This document shows, piece by piece, positions 6,354 through 13,240 of a stretch of 13,240 nucleotides of DNA. The notes under the pieces are model-generated. The model was not told the DNA's origin, did no database searches, and was given only the letters and a program-made list of their open reading frames with translations. This DNA is from Opitutia bacterium UBA3151 (GTDB lineage: Bacteria > Verrucomicrobiota > Verrucomicrobiia > Opitutales > Seribacteraceae), in contig DEYT01000022.1 in the NCBI GenBank assembly GCA_002364975.1, forward strand, positions 1-13,240, given 5' to 3'. The stretch's first letter is position 1. The number at the start of each line of letters is the position of its first letter. The position numbers were made by a program, and so were the translations under genes.

Positions 6354-7550
6354 ATGAAAGACGACAAATACCTCAATCTTTTCAATCAAACTGAATGGTG
6401 CGACATTTCCTCTCGCATTATCAAAACCGAAAAAGAGGATGTTGAACGAGCACTTTTACGGGAAGGTAAAGGAGGCCTTGAAGATTTCATCACACTTATT
6501 TCCCCAATCGCTGGAGAGTATTACCTCGAAAGTCTTGCATCGTTGAGCAATCTATTGACAAAACAACGTTTTGGGAAGGCAATCCGCCTTTTCGCCCCCA
6601 TGTATCTTTCCAATGAATGTAATAATGTCTGTGATTATTGCGGGTTTAGCTTAGGCAATGCAATTCCCCGTAAAACCCTCACTCCTGTTGAAATTCTAAA
6701 AGATGCTGGGATTCTTAGAAAAATGGGTTTTGAGCATGTTCTGTTGGTCACCGGGGAATCGGCCCGAGTTGTTGATGTGAAATATATCGGTGAAGCCCTG
6801 CAATTATTAAGACCGCACTTTTCCAACTTATCCATAGAAGTCCAGCCTTTATATCAAAACGAGTATGAAGAATTGATTGAGAAAGGGCTTCATTCCGTTT
6901 TTGTTTATCAAGAAACATATAACCGAGAAAGTTATTCCAAACACCACAAAAAAGGAAAAAAGAGGAACTTTGATTGGCGCTTAGAGACTCCAGATCGGTT
7001 GGGCAGGGCAAAGATCAAGAAAATGGGACTTGGCTGCTTATATGGATTAACTGAAGATTGGCGCACTGATGCTTATTTTGCCGCTCAACATCTTCAATAT
7101 CTTGAGAAAAAATATTGGCAGACCACATACTCAATGTCTTTTCCTCGCTTGAGACCTTGTCATGGTGATAGCGAGCCAGAAGTCACTCTGAAAGATCGTG
7201 ACTTGGTTCAACTTCTTTGTACTTTTCGTATTTTTAGTCACGAACTTGAGCTTAGTATTTCCACCCGCGAATCTCCCGCCTTCAGGGATAATGTTTTACC
7301 GCTTGGAATTACCACAATGAGCGCAGGTTCCAAAACGAATCCGGGGGGATATGCAAATGAAGAAGATTCTCTTGAACAATTTGAGATATCAGATGATCGG
7401 ACACCTAAGGATATTTGCTCAATGCTAAGGAAGTATAATTATGACCCAGTCTGGAAAGACTGGGATTCTGCATACGACCAAATTCAAACAACTTCACCAA
7501 AAAAGGTATCTGCAAGCCAGTCTCGTGAGAGCACTGCTATTTTTATTTGA
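6354..7550 (+). CDS. thiH: 2-iminoacetate synthase ThiH (tyrosine lyase)
   Basis: ThiH is a radical-SAM enzyme that cleaves tyrosine to dehydroglycine (2-iminoacetate) and p-cresol, supplying ThiG with the glycine-derived part of the thiazole. The 398-residue product has the CX3CX2C cluster motif at Cys89, Cys93 and Cys96 (NECNNVCDYCGFSLGN). It also has the ThiH landmarks VLLVTGESARVVDVKYI, EVQPLYQNEYEEL, VYQETYN, RLGRAKIKKMGLGCLYGL, SMSFPRLRPC and MSAGSKTNPGGY. The choice of ThiH rather than the oxygen-using glycine oxidase ThiO means that thiazole synthesis here does not need oxygen. ATG 6354 has no Shine-Dalgarno sequence, and thiF follows after 2 bases. Confidence 0.97.
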   Translation: MKDDKYLNLFNQTEWCDISSRIIKTEKEDVERALLREGKGGLEDFITLISPIAGEYYLESLASLSNLLTKQRFGKAIRLFAPMYLSNECNNVCDYCGFSLGNAIPRKTLTPVEILKDAGILRKMGFEHVLLVTGESARVVDVKYIGEALQLLRPHFSNLSIEVQPLYQNEYEELIEKGLHSVFVYQETYNRESYSKHHKKGKKRNFDWRLETPDRLGRAKIKKMGLGCLYGLTEDWRTDAYFAAQHLQYLEKKYWQTTYSMSFPRLRPCHGDSEPEVTLKDRDLVQLLCTFRIFSHELELSISTRESPAFRDNVLPLGITTMSAGSKTNPGGYANEEDSLEQFEISDDRTPKDICSMLRKYNYDPVWKDWDSAYDQIQTTSPKKVSASQSRESTAIFI

Positions 7551-7552
7551 AA

Positions 7553-8668
7553 ATGATTGATTTCTCTCCAACCGAAATCGAACATTACCAACGACACCTC
7601 TCACTCTCAGGTTTTGGGGAGATCGCCCAAAAAAAACTCAAAGAAGCAAAGGTTTTGGTAGTGGGAGCAGGAGGGTTAGGATCTCCTGCATTAAAGTATT
7701 TGGTTGCTGCTGGAGTGGGGAGAATTGGAATTGTTGATGACGATAGAGTTGAAAAATCGAACCTCCAACGACAAATTCTTTTTGATTGTAAGGATGTTGG
7801 AAAATCCAAAACCAAAGTTGCCATTTCCAAGCTTTCTGAGATGAATCCTCATGTTAAGCTTGAAAGCTTTCCAGTTAGGATTAATGCCGAAAACATTGAA
7901 AGTATCTTGCATAGCTATTCAATTGTTCTCGACGGAAGTGATAATTTTGCGACACGATTTCTAATCAATGATGCCTGCGTACTATTCGATAAAATTCTGA
8001 TTCATGGTTCAATTTTTGAATTCACTGGACAAGTTAGCGTTTTTAATTTTCTTGGTGGTCCTACCTACAGATGCTTATTTGGCGAACCGCCTACAGATAA
8101 AGCATTATCTCCCTGTTCGGAAGTGGGGGTATTGGGTGTTCTCCCAGGATTAATCGGTACCATAATGGCAACTGAAACCATTAAGGTCATCACTGGCATT
8201 GGTGATGTGCTTAGTGGAAAGCTCTGGCTTTATGATGCATTATCTCAACAATCCCGAATCATTAAATTTGTAAGAGACCCTAACTTATCAGAAGTAAAAA
8301 ATTTATCTGTCATAGATTCTAATTGTGAATTAATGAACAGAGAAAATTCTACGATTTCAGAAATCTCACCATCACAAATGAAATCAATGCTAAAAAAAGA
8401 CAACCGATATTGGGTTTTGGATGTGCGTGAAAAATGGGAAAGAGAAATCCAGTGTATTGAGCCTTCTACTCACATCCCCTTAGGAGAATTCTCCGATCCG
8501 AAAAGGATAAAGCTGCCAAAAGAAATTTCAAAGAACTCAAGCATTATTATTTATTGTAAAGCAGGAGTTAGAAGTAGAACTGCATGTGAGGTTTTATTTT
8601 CGCTAGGTTACGAGAACCTGTTTAATCTAAGGGGCGGTATGATTGAATGGGAAGAAAACAATTCCTAA
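7553..8668 (+). CDS. thiF: ThiF/MoeB/HesA-type adenylyltransferase fused to rhodanese domain
   Basis: This E1-like enzyme activates the ThiS C-terminus by adenylation; the fused rhodanese domain may deliver sulfur. Of 371 residues, about 1-245 are the adenylation domain: nucleotide loop VVGAGGLGS (37-44), DDDRVEKSNLQRQILF, DGSDNFATR, and the Cys-containing SPCSEVGVLG (Cys188). About 265-371 is a rhodanese domain with active-site loop CKAGVRS (Cys335). MoeB relatives bind zinc through two CxxC pairs. Here the first is TYRC (171-174) and the second, expected after RDP (241-243), is absent, so the structural zinc site looks lost. Its place between thiH and thiD argues for ThiF over MoeB, though it could serve both pathways. 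ATG 7553 is chosen over in-frame TTG 7547, leaving 2 bases after the thiH stop. Confidence 0.9.
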   Translation: MIDFSPTEIEHYQRHLSLSGFGEIAQKKLKEAKVLVVGAGGLGSPALKYLVAAGVGRIGIVDDDRVEKSNLQRQILFDCKDVGKSKTKVAISKLSEMNPHVKLESFPVRINAENIESILHSYSIVLDGSDNFATRFLINDACVLFDKILIHGSIFEFTGQVSVFNFLGGPTYRCLFGEPPTDKALSPCSEVGVLGVLPGLIGTIMATETIKVITGIGDVLSGKLWLYDALSQQSRIIKFVRDPNLSEVKNLSVIDSNCELMNRENSTISEISPSQMKSMLKKDNRYWVLDVREKWEREIQCIEPSTHIPLGEFSDPKRIKLPKEISKNSSIIIYCKAGVRSRTACEVLFSLGYENLFNLRGGMIEWEENNS

Positions 8669-8684
8669 CTCATTGATAGCTCAA

Positions 8685-9446
8685 ATGCGAAAAAGATTAC
8701 TTATTATTGGGGCTAGCGATAGTTCAGGAGGTGCAGGAATCAAGGCAGATGTAGATACGCTCTCGGCATTTGGATTCGAAGGATCTATTGCCATTACTTC
8801 TGTGACTGCACAAACTAACGACCAGTTAATTTGTAAGTACCCAATCCCTAATCAGGTCCTGTTAGATCAGCTAAAAGCTAGCGAAGAGACCCTGATTGAT
8901 GGAATTAAAATCGGGCTTCTGCCCGACAGGGAATCCATTAATATTGTTCGCGACTTTTTAGAGAAAACCCCCAACACACCATCGATTTTAGATCCTGTTT
9001 TTTCCAGTTCGAGTAAAGGAGAACTCACCAATGAAAATACGCAAACCTACCTATTGGAACAACTGCTCCCTTTTATTACTTTACTCACCCCGAATGCGAT
9101 AGAAGCAAGCATTTTAACAAACAAAGAATGTAAGAGTTTGGAGGAGGCAAAGGATTCGGCCCAGAGCCTAATCGAGCGAGGAGCAAAAGCCGTTTTAGTT
9201 AAGGGCGGTCATCTTACCGGTAGGCTTTCTTCCAATGTTCTAGCTCAAACTTCAATGCCTCATCAATGTTTCGAAAAGCCTAGAATAAAAGATGGATCAA
9301 AGTGTCGCGGTACTGGATGCAGGTTAGCCACCGCAATTTGCTGTTTATTGGCGTGCAAAGAAAGACTTTCATCTGCTTGTCGAAAGGCTGGAGATTTTGT
9401 ACACGAATATATTAAATCTGATCTTTCCAAAAATCTGTGTGCTTAA
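8685..9446 (+). CDS. thiD: hydroxymethylpyrimidine/phosphomethylpyrimidine kinase ThiD
   Basis: ThiD phosphorylates HMP and HMP-P to HMP-PP, the pyrimidine substrate of ThiE. The 253-residue ribokinase-fold product opens with IIGASDSSGGAGIKADVDT (HMP-binding region). It then has VTAQTND, IKIGLL, ILDPVFSSSSKGEL, LTPNAIEAS and AVLVKGGH. The anion-hole/catalytic motif GTGC is at 209-212, Cys212 being the expected active-site cysteine. The residue after GTGC is Arg, where Thr is usual. I chose ATG 8685; in-frame TTG 8643 or 8673 would add a non-homologous extension overlapping thiF. It lies 16 bases after the thiF stop and is the last gene of the operon. Its TAA is within the TTAA that also ends ruvA on the other strand, so no intergenic terminator exists. 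Confidence 0.95.
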   Translation: MRKRLLIIGASDSSGGAGIKADVDTLSAFGFEGSIAITSVTAQTNDQLICKYPIPNQVLLDQLKASEETLIDGIKIGLLPDRESINIVRDFLEKTPNTPSILDPVFSSSSKGELTNENTQTYLLEQLLPFITLLTPNAIEASILTNKECKSLEEAKDSAQSLIERGAKAVLVKGGHLTGRLSSNVLAQTSMPHQCFEKPRIKDGSKCRGTGCRLATAICCLLACKERLSSACRKAGDFVHEYIKSDLSKNLCA

Positions 9447-10069
9447 CGTCCCAGTGCCTTCCGAATTAATTCCTCTGTGGTTGCATCCGCACCCAAGGAC
9501 TCTGAAGCCTTGCGAACTGCCTGATCAGCATCTATTGCCTTATAGCCGAGAGTCAGGAGGGCAGAGACTGCATCATGATAAGTGACAAATTCCACTGGTA
9601 ATTCATCCTTAGCTTCTCTTTTACCTGAATTTCGATCATTGCTCGCTTTCAAAACTTCAGACTTCGGGAGAACCTTGTCTTTAAGTTCAACCACTATCCT
9701 TTCCGCGGTTTTCTTTCCTAAACCTTGAGCCTTTGATAGCATGCCAACATCACCACTTGCAATGGAAGTCTTGAGCATAGGGAGCGAAAGTGATCCAAGA
9801 AGATTGAGGGCTATCTTTGGTCCAATGCCAGAAACCTTATCTACAATCATCTTAAAAAAGTCTCGGGACTCTCGGTCTATAAAACCATAAAGAGTTTGAG
9901 AATCCTCACGATACGAGGCGTGCGTAAATAACTTAACTTGCTGACCAAGAGCTGGCAGTTTTTCCGAAGTAGTTAAGGGGATATGGGTTTCATAACCAAT
10001 ACCACTCACTTGGATAATAGCTAGGTTGAGTTGACACTCTTGGAGTGTTCCTTCTATAAATGCGATCAT
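9443..10069 (-). CDS. ruvA: Holliday junction branch migration protein RuvA
   Basis: RuvA tetramers bind four-way DNA junctions and guide the RuvB motor in recombinational repair. The 208-residue protein has the standard three parts. An OB-fold N-terminus (MIAFIEGTLQ, VSGIGYETHIP, HASYREDSQTLYGFID) comes first. Tandem helix-hairpin-helix motifs follow (VSGIGPKIALNLL about 79-91; AQGLGKKTAERIVVELKDK about 114-132). After a polar linker comes domain III, which contacts RuvB (about 158-206). The length fits the family (about 200). It is the last gene of a leftward dapA-dapB-ruvA unit, 10 bases after dapB. ruvB and ruvC are not in the window. Its TAA overlaps the thiD stop. Confidence 0.97.
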   Translation of the reverse strand: MIAFIEGTLQECQLNLAIIQVSGIGYETHIPLTTSEKLPALGQQVKLFTHASYREDSQTLYGFIDRESRDFFKMIVDKVSGIGPKIALNLLGSLSLPMLKTSIASGDVGMLSKAQGLGKKTAERIVVELKDKVLPKSEVLKASNDRNSGKREAKDELPVEFVTYHDAVSALLTLGYKAIDADQAVRKASESLGADATTEELIRKALGR

Positions 10070-10079
10070 AATTTTATAT

Positions 10080-10826
10080 TTAGCTAGTTAATCCAAGAAC
10101 ATCCTGCATAGAATATAGACCCGGTTCTTGATGTTGCACCCAACTTGCAGCCTTTAAGGCTCCAGTTGCAAAAATTACTCGATCTGTTGCCCTGTGAGTT
10201 AATTCAATTCTTTCTCCCGTACCTGCAAACATCACCGTATGCTCACCAACGACATCCCCGCCTCTTAATGCGTGAGATCCAATTTCACTTTCCTGGCGCT
10301 CTCCAACCATTCCACTTCTACCATGACTAATATCTCCTTGGGAGAGTCTCCTTGATTCCTTGATGATCTCAAGTAGACGCTCTGCCGTTCCGCTTGGAGC
10401 ATCTTTTTTCAATTTATGATGCATTTCTATAATTTCTGGGTCAAATCCACTTCCAATGCCTAAGACTTTTGAAATCTGCTCCGTCAAAAAAAATAATAAA
10501 TTTACCCCTGTTGAGAAATTACCGGCCCAGACAATTGGAATTTCTTTGGCAATCTGCAAAATTTGATCTCGGTCAGAATTTTCGTGTCCAGTTGTGCCAA
10601 TCACAACTGGCTTTTTAAATTCACCGCACAACTTGACCAGGGGTAGAGTCGCATCTCTTAAAGAAAAATCAATAGCGACATCACAATGACCAATCTTTTC
10701 TTTAGGGTCATCGCCTAAGTCGACCGGAAAAGTGATTTCACAGTCATGATCAGCAGCTATTTTTGCAATAGCTTGCCCCATTCTTCCCCTGGATCCGCTC
10801 AATAATATTTTTTTAAGATTGCTCAT
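10080..10826 (-). CDS. dapB: 4-hydroxy-tetrahydrodipicolinate reductase DapB
   Basis: DapB reduces the DapA product with NAD(P)H in the diaminopimelate/lysine pathway, which feeds peptidoglycan. The 248-residue product is at the short end for the family (E. coli 273). The N-terminal Rossmann domain has the nucleotide loop GSRGRMG (11-17) and VVIGTTGH. The catalytic stretch is EMHHKLKKDAPSGTA (134-148), with His136 and Lys140 at the expected active-site positions. ALRGGDVVGEHTVMFAG is the C-terminal signature. Its ATG overlaps the dapA TGA as ATGA, so the two genes are probably translationally coupled. ruvA follows after 10 bases. Confidence 0.97.
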   Translation of the reverse strand: MSNLKKILLSGSRGRMGQAIAKIAADHDCEITFPVDLGDDPKEKIGHCDVAIDFSLRDATLPLVKLCGEFKKPVVIGTTGHENSDRDQILQIAKEIPIVWAGNFSTGVNLLFFLTEQISKVLGIGSGFDPEIIEMHHKLKKDAPSGTAERLLEIIKESRRLSQGDISHGRSGMVGERQESEIGSHALRGGDVVGEHTVMFAGTGERIELTHRATDRVIFATGALKAASWVQHQEPGLYSMQDVLGLTS

Positions 10827-11713
10827 AGAAAATTAACATTTGCTGACATTTCCTCAAGAAGCAGAAAATTTGCAGGGGAAGGTGGACTCAAAGGAAGCCT
10901 AACTTCTGCGGATGAAATGAGTCCTTTTAAATGCATTAGATTTTTAACAGGAACTGGGTTGGGTTCGCAGAAGAGATCAGTGAAGAATTTATAATACTTA
11001 AGGTGCAATTTCCGAGCTTCTTCAAATTTCGCTTCCGCCGCTAATGCAACTAGTTGAGAAACAATGCCAGGCATGATGTTAGATGCCACACTGATCACAC
11101 CTTTTGCTCCACAAGCCATAAAAGGCAAAGTCAATCCATCATCTCCAGAAAGAACCACAAAATCATCATCCAATGCACAAACTGTCTCTGAAACTTTGGT
11201 TGATTTCCCGCCCGCCTCTTTTAGAGAGCAAATATTGGGATAATTTTCCCTCAGTTTCAACACGGTGGATGTGGATATCTCGATACCGCATCTTGAGGGA
11301 ATTGAATAAAGGACAATGGGTTTCTCCGTTACCTCAGCCAAAGTTGAAAAGTGGGCGACTAATCCTTCTTGGCTTGGTTTATTATAATAAGGTGCAACCA
11401 ATAAAAAAGCGTCCGCACCCAAGCTATCCGCTTTTTTAGTAAGATTAATCGCCTCGATCGTTGAATTTGCACCAGTCCCAGCAATAATAGGAACTTTCCC
11501 CGCTGCTTGATTAATCGTTTCTTGAATAACCTGCAGATGCTCTTTTTCAGTAAGGGTAGGGGATTCACCAGTAGTGCCACAAGGAACAATACCAGAAACC
11601 CCGCTTACCAACTGCCGATCAATTAGTTTTGATAGATCAGCAAAGTTAACCTGTCCATCTTGCATGGGTGTAATGAGTGCAGTGTGTGTTCCGTGAAGTA
11701 GTTTCTTGTCCAT
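10823..11713 (-). CDS. dapA: 4-hydroxy-tetrahydrodipicolinate synthase DapA
   Basis: DapA condenses pyruvate with aspartate semialdehyde, the first step committed to lysine/diaminopimelate. From ATG 11713 it is 296 residues, as expected (about 292). It starts with the family N-terminus HGTHTALITPM. Further motifs are PCGTTGESPTL (44-54), APYYNKPSQEGL (107-118), YSIPSRCG with Tyr136 and Arg141, and the Schiff-base lysine in SLKEA (Lys165). VVLSGDDGLTLPFMACGAKGVISVASN is also typical. An in-frame ATG at 11791 would add 26 residues unlike DapA and come within 7 bases of the lepA start, so I reject it. It heads the leftward dapA-dapB-ruvA unit and is divergent from lepA. Confidence 0.97.
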   Translation of the reverse strand: MDKKLLHGTHTALITPMQDGQVNFADLSKLIDRQLVSGVSGIVPCGTTGESPTLTEKEHLQVIQETINQAAGKVPIIAGTGANSTIEAINLTKKADSLGADAFLLVAPYYNKPSQEGLVAHFSTLAEVTEKPIVLYSIPSRCGIEISTSTVLKLRENYPNICSLKEAGGKSTKVSETVCALDDDFVVLSGDDGLTLPFMACGAKGVISVASNIMPGIVSQLVALAAEAKFEEARKLHLKYYKFFTDLFCEPNPVPVKNLMHLKGLISSAEVRLPLSPPSPANFLLLEEMSANVNFL

Positions 11714-11726
11714 TTTAAATAAATAT

Positions 11727-11745
11727 GTGAGAAAAGAGTTCTCAC
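11727..11745. repeat. perfect 7-bp inverted repeat between dapA and lepA
   Basis: GTGAGAA (11727-11733) and TTCTCAC (11739-11745) are perfect reverse complements separated by AAGAG. The repeat sits 14 bases upstream of the dapA ATG, on the leader side of both divergent genes. It could be an operator dyad or a leader hairpin in the dapA transcript. There is no U-run in either direction, so it is not a standard terminator. Confidence 0.5.
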
Positions 11746-11764
11746 TAGTAATTTCACCTTCTCT

Positions 11765-11787
11765 TTTCAGTGGGAAAATTTCAGTGG
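11765..11787. repeat. 9-bp direct repeat upstream of lepA
   Basis: TTTCAGTGG occurs at 11765-11773 and again at 11779-11787, 14 bases apart start to start. The second copy ends 11 bases before the lepA ATG. It may be part of a regulatory site, or chance in a short AT-rich gap. Confidence 0.3.
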
Positions 11788-11798
11788 TCAACTTTTTA

Positions 11799-13240
11799 AT
11801 GGTGGAAACTCACAGGATTCGAAACTTTTGTATCATAGCGCATGTCGATCATGGCAAGACAACTTTGTCCGATCGACTGTTAGAGCGTACCCAAACGGTG
11901 GTCAAAAGAGAGATGAAAGAGCAACTTCTAGATTCGATGGATCTTGAGAGAGAACGGGGCATCACTATTAAGTGTCATCCAGTTTCGATGAATTTCCTAC
12001 ATCATGATGGACAGGAGTATTTATTCAACTTGATCGATACACCCGGTCATGTTGATTTCTCTTATGAAGTTTCAAGAAGTTTAGCAGCTTGTGAAGGAGC
12101 GTTACTTCTTATTGATGCCTCGCAAGGAGTCGAGGCCCAGACTCTTGCTAATGCCCAACTTGCAGAATCTCAAGGGTTGGAGATCATTCCAGTAATTAAT
12201 AAGGTTGATCTGCCCAGTGCTGATGTAGAGCGGGTTTCGAAGCAAATCGAAGATATTCTTGCAATTCCTGCGGAAGAAGCAATTCATGCCAGTGGAAAAT
12301 CTGGTATTGGAGTAGATGAAATTTTAAAATCTGTAGTTTCCCGATTGCCTACTCCAAAGTGGAACGAACACCCCAAACCTCGTGCCCTGGTTTTTGATAG
12401 TCAGTATGATTCTTTCAAGGGAGTAATTTGCTATGTTCGGGTTTTTTCAGGAACATTTTCTAAGAATGGAAATCTTCTTTTAATGAGTGATGGAAGAAAG
12501 ACTCAAATCAAGGAAATCGGAAAATTTTGCCCTCAACCAGTTCCTCTTGGTTCCTTGGGAGAAGGAGAGGTGGGATATGTTGTTACTGCAATAAGAGATG
12601 TTGCAGAGATAAAGATTGGTGACACTTTGACCTTGGTCGAAAACGAAGCCAAGGAGATGCTACCAGGATATAAAGAAGTAAGACCCATGGTTTTTAGTGG
12701 GCTTTATCCTTTGGACACGACCGATTACGAAAAACTAAAGAAAAGTGTTGGTAAATTGAGATTGAATGACGCAGCGTTCACTTTTCAATCTGAAACCTCA
12801 GTAGCCTTAGGCTTTGGTTTTCGTTGTGGTTTTCTGGGATTACTCCACATGGAAATTATTCAAGAACGATTGCGTAGAGAATACGATTTGGATCTTATAT
12901 CTACTTATCCAAGCGTAGTCTACCGTGTCCACCTGACTACTGGCGTCACCCTTGAAGTAGATAATCCCTTGGATTTACCTGATACTACTGAAATCCTTAA
13001 GATTGAAGAGCCGACGATCTTAGCAAGGATCCATGCCCCTAACCATTGTATCGGTGACTTACTTGCCCTCGTTACCGAGAAAAGAGGTAATTGTAGTAAT
13101 ACCGAAACTATTGACGAAACACGAGTTGTGCTGACCTGCCACTTACCTTTGAATGAAATTTTGGTCGATTTTAATGATCGCCTCAAAAGTGTTACCCATG
13201 GCTATGGATCGATGGATTATGACATGGACGAATATGTAGA
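11799..13240 (+). CDS. lepA: elongation factor 4 (LepA), 5' part
   Basis: LepA is a ribosome-associated GTPase implicated in back-translocation, or in initiation and assembly quality. The frame is open from ATG 11799 to the window edge, 480 codons of about 600. The start gives the usual RIRNFCIIAHVDHGKTT. Visible G motifs are the P-loop AHVDHGKT (14-21), REMKEQLLDSMDLERERGITIK (switch I region), DTPGH (80-84) and NKVDLP (134-139). After these come the domain II region (FDSQYDSFKGVICYVRVF), GYKEVRPMVFSGLYPLD, LGFGFRCGFLGLLHMEI, and the LepA-type LPLNEILVDFNDRLKSVTHGYGSMDY near the edge. The LepA C-terminal domain continues outside the window. No Shine-Dalgarno sequence precedes the ATG. The protein's wording looks Verrucomicrobiota-like to me, from memory only. 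Confidence 0.97.
   Translation, partial: MVETHRIRNFCIIAHVDHGKTTLSDRLLERTQTVVKREMKEQLLDSMDLERERGITIKCHPVSMNFLHHDGQEYLFNLIDTPGHVDFSYEVSRSLAACEGALLLIDASQGVEAQTLANAQLAESQGLEIIPVINKVDLPSADVERVSKQIEDILAIPAEEAIHASGKSGIGVDEILKSVVSRLPTPKWNEHPKPRALVFDSQYDSFKGVICYVRVFSGTFSKNGNLLLMSDGRKTQIKEIGKFCPQPVPLGSLGEGEVGYVVTAIRDVAEIKIGDTLTLVENEAKEMLPGYKEVRPMVFSGLYPLDTTDYEKLKKSVGKLRLNDAAFTFQSETSVALGFGFRCGFLGLLHMEIIQERLRREYDLDLISTYPSVVYRVHLTTGVTLEVDNPLDLPDTTEILKIEEPTILARIHAPNHCIGDLLALVTEKRGNCSNTETIDETRVVLTCHLPLNEILVDFNDRLKSVTHGYGSMDYDMDEYV

Noticed and set aside
8643..8684. TTG starts extending ThiD into thiF
   Set aside because: ATG 8685 directly precedes the conserved RLLIIGASD start. The extension is the rhodanese coding region read in another frame.
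9397..9585. Plus-strand open frame crossing the thiD/ruvA junction
   Set aside because: It is a shadow of thiD and antisense ruvA, with low-complexity His/Pro/Leu content and no recognisable motif.
11173..11439. Plus-strand open frame antisense to dapA (and a minus frame at 11359-11589)
   Set aside because: Both lie entirely inside the well-supported dapA gene and show no protein-like motif.
11714..11791. In-frame upstream ATG (11791) extending DapA by 26 residues
   Set aside because: The extension is unlike any DapA N-terminus, would nearly abut the lepA start and would put the 7-bp inverted repeat inside the coding region. ATG 11713 gives the normal family length.
12920..13186. Minus-strand open frame inside lepA
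   Set aside because: It is antisense to the conserved lepA coding sequence and has no features of its own.
1..13240. Mobile elements, CRISPR arrays, tRNA/rRNA genes, phage or defence genes
   Set aside because: No transposase, regularly spaced repeat, tRNA-like cloverleaf, rRNA core or defence-protein motif was recognised. Nearly all of the window is accounted for by housekeeping genes.

Overview
The window is about 13.2 kb of AT-rich (roughly 40% G+C by eye), densely packed bacterial chromosome with ordinary housekeeping content. The proteins look most like those of the Bacteroidota/Verrucomicrobiota part of the tree. LepA reads in a Verrucomicrobiota-like way, and the thiamin cluster includes a second, divergent ThiE/TenI protein of a kind I associate with Bacteroidota. 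Almost no start codon has a Shine-Dalgarno sequence. I would guess a marine Verrucomicrobiota (Opitutales-like) genome, with low to moderate confidence. I see no mobile element, CRISPR array, tRNA, rRNA or phage gene.

Left edge (1-1931, + strand): the 3' two thirds of a sialic-acid-type synthase gene (NeuB/PseI/LegI family), probably the end of a surface-glycan cluster, followed by dprA.

Centre (about 1990-9446, + strand): a TPP riboswitch and a near-complete thiamin operon, thiC-thiS-(TenI/ThiE-like)-thiE-thiG-thiH-thiF-thiD. Most genes overlap or lie within about 20 bases of each other; the widest gap is 32 bases. ThiC and ThiD make the pyrimidine half (HMP-PP). ThiF, ThiS, ThiG and ThiH make the thiazole half, with ThiF activating ThiS and ThiH supplying dehydroglycine from tyrosine. 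ThiE joins the halves. thiL, thiI and a cysteine desulfurase are not in the window. The sequence between the riboswitch and thiC carries a near-complement of the aptamer's own 3' strand, a good candidate for the switching helix.

Right (9443-11713, - strand): dapA-dapB-ruvA, read leftward. dapA and dapB (lysine/diaminopimelate pathway) overlap by 4 bases and ruvA (Holliday junction) follows 10 bases later. thiD and ruvA converge and share one TTAA as both stop codons.

Right edge (11799-13240, + strand): the 5' 480 codons of lepA, divergent from dapA. The 85-base gap between them holds a perfect 7-bp inverted repeat and a 9-bp direct repeat.

Nothing here is a clearly new system. The most interesting points are the riboswitch expression platform, the divergent ThiE paralog, and a ThiF-rhodanese fusion that lacks the usual zinc cysteines.
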